This document shows positions 14,576-17,612 of a stretch of 17,612 nucleotides of DNA, in pieces. The notes beneath the pieces are model-generated. The model worked only from the letters and a program-made list of their open reading frames with translations. It was not told the origin of the DNA and made no database searches. Source of the DNA: Bacteroidales bacterium (GTDB lineage: Bacteria > Bacteroidota > Bacteroidia > Bacteroidales > Muribaculaceae). Location: assembly GCA_004553095.1 (NCBI GenBank), contig SFMJ01000027.1:1-17612 (forward strand), read 5' to 3'. A program made the position numbers and the translations under genes. Position 1 is the stretch's first letter. Every line of letters starts with the position of its first letter.

Positions 14576-17073
14576 TAGCCGACCGATCGTACAACACCGA
14601 TACGCATAGCAGCGATATGACTTTGAGCAATGACCTGGTGAATAATATCCTGCTTGATGGCAATGGCTGTCTTTGGGTGCTCCTCTTCCGCGATGACAGC
14701 ATTATCCGATATGACTTGTCGACCCATCGATCTTCACGCTATGACATATATGCCCTGTCCGGAGAGCATCCCTCTTACACCTGCGAGGATAATCGGGGGA
14801 GGGTGTGGTGCTCTTTCCGCGGGGGTGTGGTGCTCTTCGACGGCACTTCTCCGCGTGTGGTGAGATTTCCCAACACCAATAGCGATGAGACCATCTTGGC
14901 GATGGGGGGCGTGGGGGAAGATATGTGGGTGTCGACCCAAAGCAGCGTCTGGAGCATCGATGGCAAGAGCCTCAAGGTTACTCTGCTCCCCATCCCGCAG
15001 AAGTCGTATACCGCCATATATGAGGATCGCGTGAGCAATAAGGTATACCTCGGAGGCATAGATGAGATCGTCGAGGTGAATAGCGATATCGCCTCTGATG
15101 TGGCTGACTCTAAAATCCGGATGATTCTGGCCGAGGGAGAGGATGGTTCGTTCGACCTCTCCGACATAATGGGGGGTATGCACCGCCGGGTGCTCCCTTA
15201 CGATGGCAATCTGTCGTTGGTGATAAGTTCGCTCAATTATTCCCCCGAGTCGGTCGATCGCTTTATGTATAAACTGGCACGCAATGAGGCTGACACCGTC
15301 GGTGGGTGGGTGCTCCTCCCCGAGGAAGTGAACAGTATCCGTTTCGCCGACCTCAAGATGGGTGATTACACCATCCTGCTCCGCACTGTCGGCTCAGGCT
15401 CAAAGCCGATCGCTATCCCCATGAGGGTGAAGCCTCCATTCTATCTCTCGATCCCGGCTCTGCTGCTTTACGCCCTGCTGGTGATCGGTGTGACGGCTTG
15501 GATCGTATGGTATCTCCGCAGACGCAACCTCAAGGCTCTCCATGAACGTGAACGTGAGAATACCCTCGAGAATGTGGAGCGTAAACTTACTTTCCTCTCC
15601 ACGATCTCCCACGACTTGAAGACACCCCTCTCGATGATCCTCGGCCCGGTGAGCATCATGAAGGAGAGAGCCAAAGACCCCGATGAGCGCCGAAGCCTCG
15701 AGAAGGTATATGACAATGCCGTGCGCCTCAATAACATGATCCATCGCACACTCGAGTTGCAACATATCGAGGATGGCGGCGAGAGTCTCTTGATTCTCTC
15801 CACATTCGACGTGGTGGCTTTCTGCTCCGGCATCTTCGAGATATTCCGCGAGCACAACCGACAGAAGACCTTCCTCTTCCACACCTCGGCGGCTGAAATC
15901 ATGATCGAGGCAGATGCCGTGAAGTTGGAGTCGGTGATGACCAATCTCCTCTCTAATGCTTGCAAATATTCCGAACCGGGTGCCACCATCTCTTGCGGCA
16001 TCAGCATGCGCGACGACCATGTCGAGATCGTCGTTTCCGACGATGGTGTCGGCATCCCGGAGGCCGACCGCCAACTCGTGTTCCAACGCATGTTCCGATC
16101 CCCCGCCACTGCCAAACTCAAGGAGGGAACCGGACTCGGTCTATACCTTATCAAGAAATATCTTGAGGCCATGGGTGGTAATATCGATCTATTCAGCCGC
16201 CAAGGTGAGGGTTCCTCTTTTGTGGTCTCTCTCCCGGTGTCGAAGAAGGTTGCCAAGGAGGTGACCCGGATGGTCGATCAGTCTCAGAGCGATCGTCCCA
16301 AGATATTGATCGTCGAGGATAATGCCCAAATCTCGGAGTTCCTGGCTGAAATTCTATCCACCGATTACACTACACTCACTGCCGATAATGGTCGCTCCGG
16401 ACTGGCGATAGCCGCCTCATTCCTCCCCGATCTGATCATCGTCGACCAGATGATGCCCATCATGTCGGGGCTGGAGATGGTGAAGAGCCTTAAACAAAAT
16501 CCTCGACTCGTCGGCATACCGATCATCATGCTGACAGCCCTCTCCGATCCCGGCACGGAGAATGAAAGCATCAAGCAGGGCATCGATGTCTTTATGACCA
16601 AGCCATTCGAAGCCCCCACGCTGTCGGGACGCATCACTCAGTTGCTGCGTCGCCGCAGTGAACTCAAGGAGCATGTGCGCATTGAGACCATCATCGAGGC
16701 GGAGTCCAAACCGATTGCCGCCGAATCGGTCAGCGAAAAAAAGTTGGCGCAAATCGCGCAAATCATCGAGGAGAATATCTCCGATCCCGACCTCAATGTC
16801 AGCCTACTCTGCAAAAAGTCTGATCTCGAATCCAAACAACTTTACCGACTCATCAAGAAGTATATCGGTCTCTCCCCGATCGATTATATCAAGCAGGTGA
16901 GACTCCGCAAGGCGGCCATGCTCCTGAGCCAACATCGTTTCACTGTCTCGGAGATTTGCTATATGGTCGGCTTTAAGACTCCTTCTTATTTCACCAAATG
17001 TTTCCAACAGCAATATGGCGTCAAGCCAAGTCAGTATCGTTCTGATGATGAGACTGTTGAGATGATGGAATAA
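14563..17073 (+). CDS. HTCS regulator, C-terminal part: sensor end, histidine kinase, receiver, AraC domain
   Basis: The frame is open from 14545; the TTG at 14563 is only the first possible start, and there is no ribosome-binding or signal sequence, so this is probably not a separate gene. Counting from 14563: propeller blades 11-14 at about 24-175, Y_Y_Y domain 205-290, membrane helix 293-317. HisKA carries the phospho-acceptor His350 in STISHDLKTPL. HATPase motifs are NLLSNACKYS (461-470), DDGVGIP (493-499) and GTGLGLYLI (522-530). The receiver (579-695) has acidic VEDN, phospho-acceptor Asp628 in IIVDQMMP, and Lys680 in TKPF. A linker follows, then an AraC-type HTH domain (about 727-826, ending FTKCFQQQYGVKPSQYR). 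All catalytic residues are present. It would sense galacto-oligosaccharide in the periplasm and activate the operon if it were joined to the first part. Confidence 0.92.
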   Translation: MGLVIADRSYNTDTHSSDMTLSNDLVNNILLDGNGCLWVLLFRDDSIIRYDLSTHRSSRYDIYALSGEHPSYTCEDNRGRVWCSFRGGVVLFDGTSPRVVRFPNTNSDETILAMGGVGEDMWVSTQSSVWSIDGKSLKVTLLPIPQKSYTAIYEDRVSNKVYLGGIDEIVEVNSDIASDVADSKIRMILAEGEDGSFDLSDIMGGMHRRVLPYDGNLSLVISSLNYSPESVDRFMYKLARNEADTVGGWVLLPEEVNSIRFADLKMGDYTILLRTVGSGSKPIAIPMRVKPPFYLSIPALLLYALLVIGVTAWIVWYLRRRNLKALHERERENTLENVERKLTFLSTISHDLKTPLSMILGPVSIMKERAKDPDERRSLEKVYDNAVRLNNMIHRTLELQHIEDGGESLLILSTFDVVAFCSGIFEIFREHNRQKTFLFHTSAAEIMIEADAVKLESVMTNLLSNACKYSEPGATISCGISMRDDHVEIVVSDDGVGIPEADRQLVFQRMFRSPATAKLKEGTGLGLYLIKKYLEAMGGNIDLFSRQGEGSSFVVSLPVSKKVAKEVTRMVDQSQSDRPKILIVEDNAQISEFLAEILSTDYTTLTADNGRSGLAIAASFLPDLIIVDQMMPIMSGLEMVKSLKQNPRLVGIPIIMLTALSDPGTENESIKQGIDVFMTKPFEAPTLSGRITQLLRRRSELKEHVRIETIIEAESKPIAAESVSEKKLAQIAQIIEENISDPDLNVSLLCKKSDLESKQLYRLIKKYIGLSPIDYIKQVRLRKAAMLLSQHRFTVSEICYMVGFKTPSYFTKCFQQQYGVKPSQYRSDDETVEMME

Positions 17074-17140
17074 AAATATTTTCAAAATTATTGAAGATTG
17101 AGTCACATTTCACTCCCTACGTGTGTCTTATATACGAAAA

Positions 17141-17157
17141 GCCTCCCGAACGGGGGC
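17141..17157. other. GC-rich hairpin in the gap after the HTCS gene
   Basis: GCCTCC/GGGGGC forms a 6-bp stem (one G-T pair) with a 5-nt loop in an A-rich gap. On the plus strand it is followed by AAAAAG rather than T, so it does not look like an intrinsic terminator for the HTCS. On the minus strand it is followed by TTTTCG, but no minus-strand gene is visible nearby. It lies 43 nt before the next ATG and may be part of that gene's leader. Confidence 0.3.
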
Positions 17158-17200
17158 AAAAAGAAAACAAAAGTTCAACCTATATAAAACATCGAGAATT

Positions 17201-17612
17201 ATGGATGGCAACATTTCTGAAGTACTGATTACCCTACTTGTTTGTGTAATCCTCCCGGTAGGTATCGTATTCATCATCAACTATCGCAAGATCAACAAGG
17301 ACAATCAACGAGCCAAAATTCTGACCAAGATGATCGAGTCAGCCAATGACATCGACGGCGAGAAACTCGCCGGGCTCCTTGAGGATGAAAAAGAGAAAAA
17401 ACAAGCCCTCAAGACACCTGAAGAGCAACGTATCAGCCGCCTGCTTAAGGGATGCATCTTCACTCTAATCGGCTTGGTATTGTCCTTGATTTATTTCTTT
17501 GCTGAAACCGAAACAGGCTTTTTAGTGATAGGATCGATCTCCGCAGCCATTGGTATAAGTTTCCTGATAGTATATTTTGTCACAGGCAAGAGTGTGAAGA
17601 GGGAGTCTGCAC
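17201..17612 (+). CDS. DUF6249-like small membrane protein (incomplete, runs off the window)
   Basis: An open frame starts at ATG 17201 and has no stop before the window end (137 codons visible). The product starts MDGNISEVLITLLVCVILPV with a membrane helix at about 6-26. A charged cytoplasmic-type segment follows (about 29-80, rich in Lys/Glu, with KILTKMIESANDIDGEKLAGLLEDE). Two further helices are at about 83-101 and 106-127, then GKSVKRES. The layout (PVGIVFIINYRK near the N-terminus, then a short charged hairpin, then paired helices) resembles Bacteroidales DUF6249 proteins, often found near sigma-factor genes. That resemblance is from memory and moderate. Function is unknown. The 127-nt gap from the HTCS gene suggests independent transcription, though I see no clear TAnnTTTG box there. 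Confidence 0.75.
   Translation, partial: MDGNISEVLITLLVCVILPVGIVFIINYRKINKDNQRAKILTKMIESANDIDGEKLAGLLEDEKEKKQALKTPEEQRISRLLKGCIFTLIGLVLSLIYFFAETETGFLVIGSISAAIGISFLIVYFVTGKSVKRESA

Larger units (their letters stand above)
13268..17073 (+). pseudogene. Interrupted hybrid two-component system (HTCS) regulator of the galactan locus
   Basis: Both parts belong to one HTCS gene: periplasmic sensor, membrane helix, histidine kinase, receiver and AraC-type DNA-binding domain in one chain. The reading frame breaks at tandem stops TGA TAG (14573-14578), and the remainder is read in the -1 frame. Counting propeller blades gives nine intact before the break and four after it. Only the edges of blade ten survive around the junction (NWVW before, VIADRSYN after). 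From memory of family members, about 30 residues are missing there, so the lesion looks like a small internal deletion that also shifts frame. Everything else reads as intact, suggesting a recent event or an assembly fault. No slippery heptamer is visible at the junction. Confidence 0.8.

Noticed and set aside
14560..14578. Programmed -1 frameshift joining the two HTCS parts
   Set aside because: No slippery heptamer or obvious downstream stem is seen at the junction, and the missing blade core would remain unexplained even after a -1 shift.
14563..17073. A separate, naturally short sensor kinase gene
   Set aside because: There is no signal peptide, ribosome-binding site or ATG at its start, and it begins in the middle of a propeller blade, continuous with the upstream part.
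1..17612. tRNA, rRNA, CRISPR array or insertion sequence
   Set aside because: No cloverleaf, no regularly spaced repeat units and no transposase or integrase coding region were seen on either strand by eye.

Overview
The window looks like a chromosomal segment from a gut-type member of the Bacteroidales (phylum Bacteroidota). The evidence is a SusC/SusD pair, a hybrid two-component system (HTCS) regulator, TAnnTTTG promoter boxes, A-rich translation starts without clear Shine-Dalgarno sequences, and lipoprotein signals followed by acidic residues. Coding regions are moderately GC-rich and intergenic regions AT-rich. The genus cannot be fixed from sequence alone; Muribaculaceae or Prevotellaceae are plausible.

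Left flank, plus strand (1-1840): a secreted glucosaminidase with two LysM domains (136-1050) and an unrecognised three-helix membrane protein with a long acidic tail (1193-1840). A 21-bp perfect hairpin (1883-1936) separates these from the convergent block to the right.

Core (1959-13020, minus strand): a polysaccharide utilisation locus (PUL) for beta-1,4-galactan (pectic galactan / type I arabinogalactan side chains). Transcription order is susC-like TonB-dependent transporter, susD-like lipoprotein, SusE/F-like surface glycan-binding lipoprotein, GH53 endo-beta-1,4-galactanase lipoprotein and GH2 beta-galactosidase. These have 9-10 nt gaps or a 4-nt overlap. After a 121-nt gap comes galactokinase. 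The first five genes follow, as I recall it, the order of the B. thetaiotaomicron galactan PUL (BT4667-BT4671, regulator BT4673). The inferred flow is: GH53 cuts galactan at the surface, SusCD and the glycan-binding protein import oligosaccharides, GH2 releases galactose in the periplasm, and GalK phosphorylates it in the cytoplasm.

Regulator (13268-17073, plus strand, divergent from susC): an HTCS fusing signal peptide, two beta-propellers, Y_Y_Y domain, membrane helix, histidine kinase, receiver and AraC-type DNA-binding domain. The reading frame is broken near 14573 by tandem TGA TAG. At the same point the core of the tenth of 14 propeller blades appears to be missing, which suggests an internal deletion rather than a simple one-base error. 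If real, the sensor is inactivated while the operon it should control is intact. The divergent intergenic region (13021-13267) holds two -7 boxes, three copies of an AGACAA direct repeat and a hairpin in the susC leader.

Right edge: a small hairpin (17141-17157), then the start of a DUF6249-like membrane protein (17201 to the window end, incomplete). I found no tRNA, rRNA, CRISPR array, insertion sequence or phage gene.
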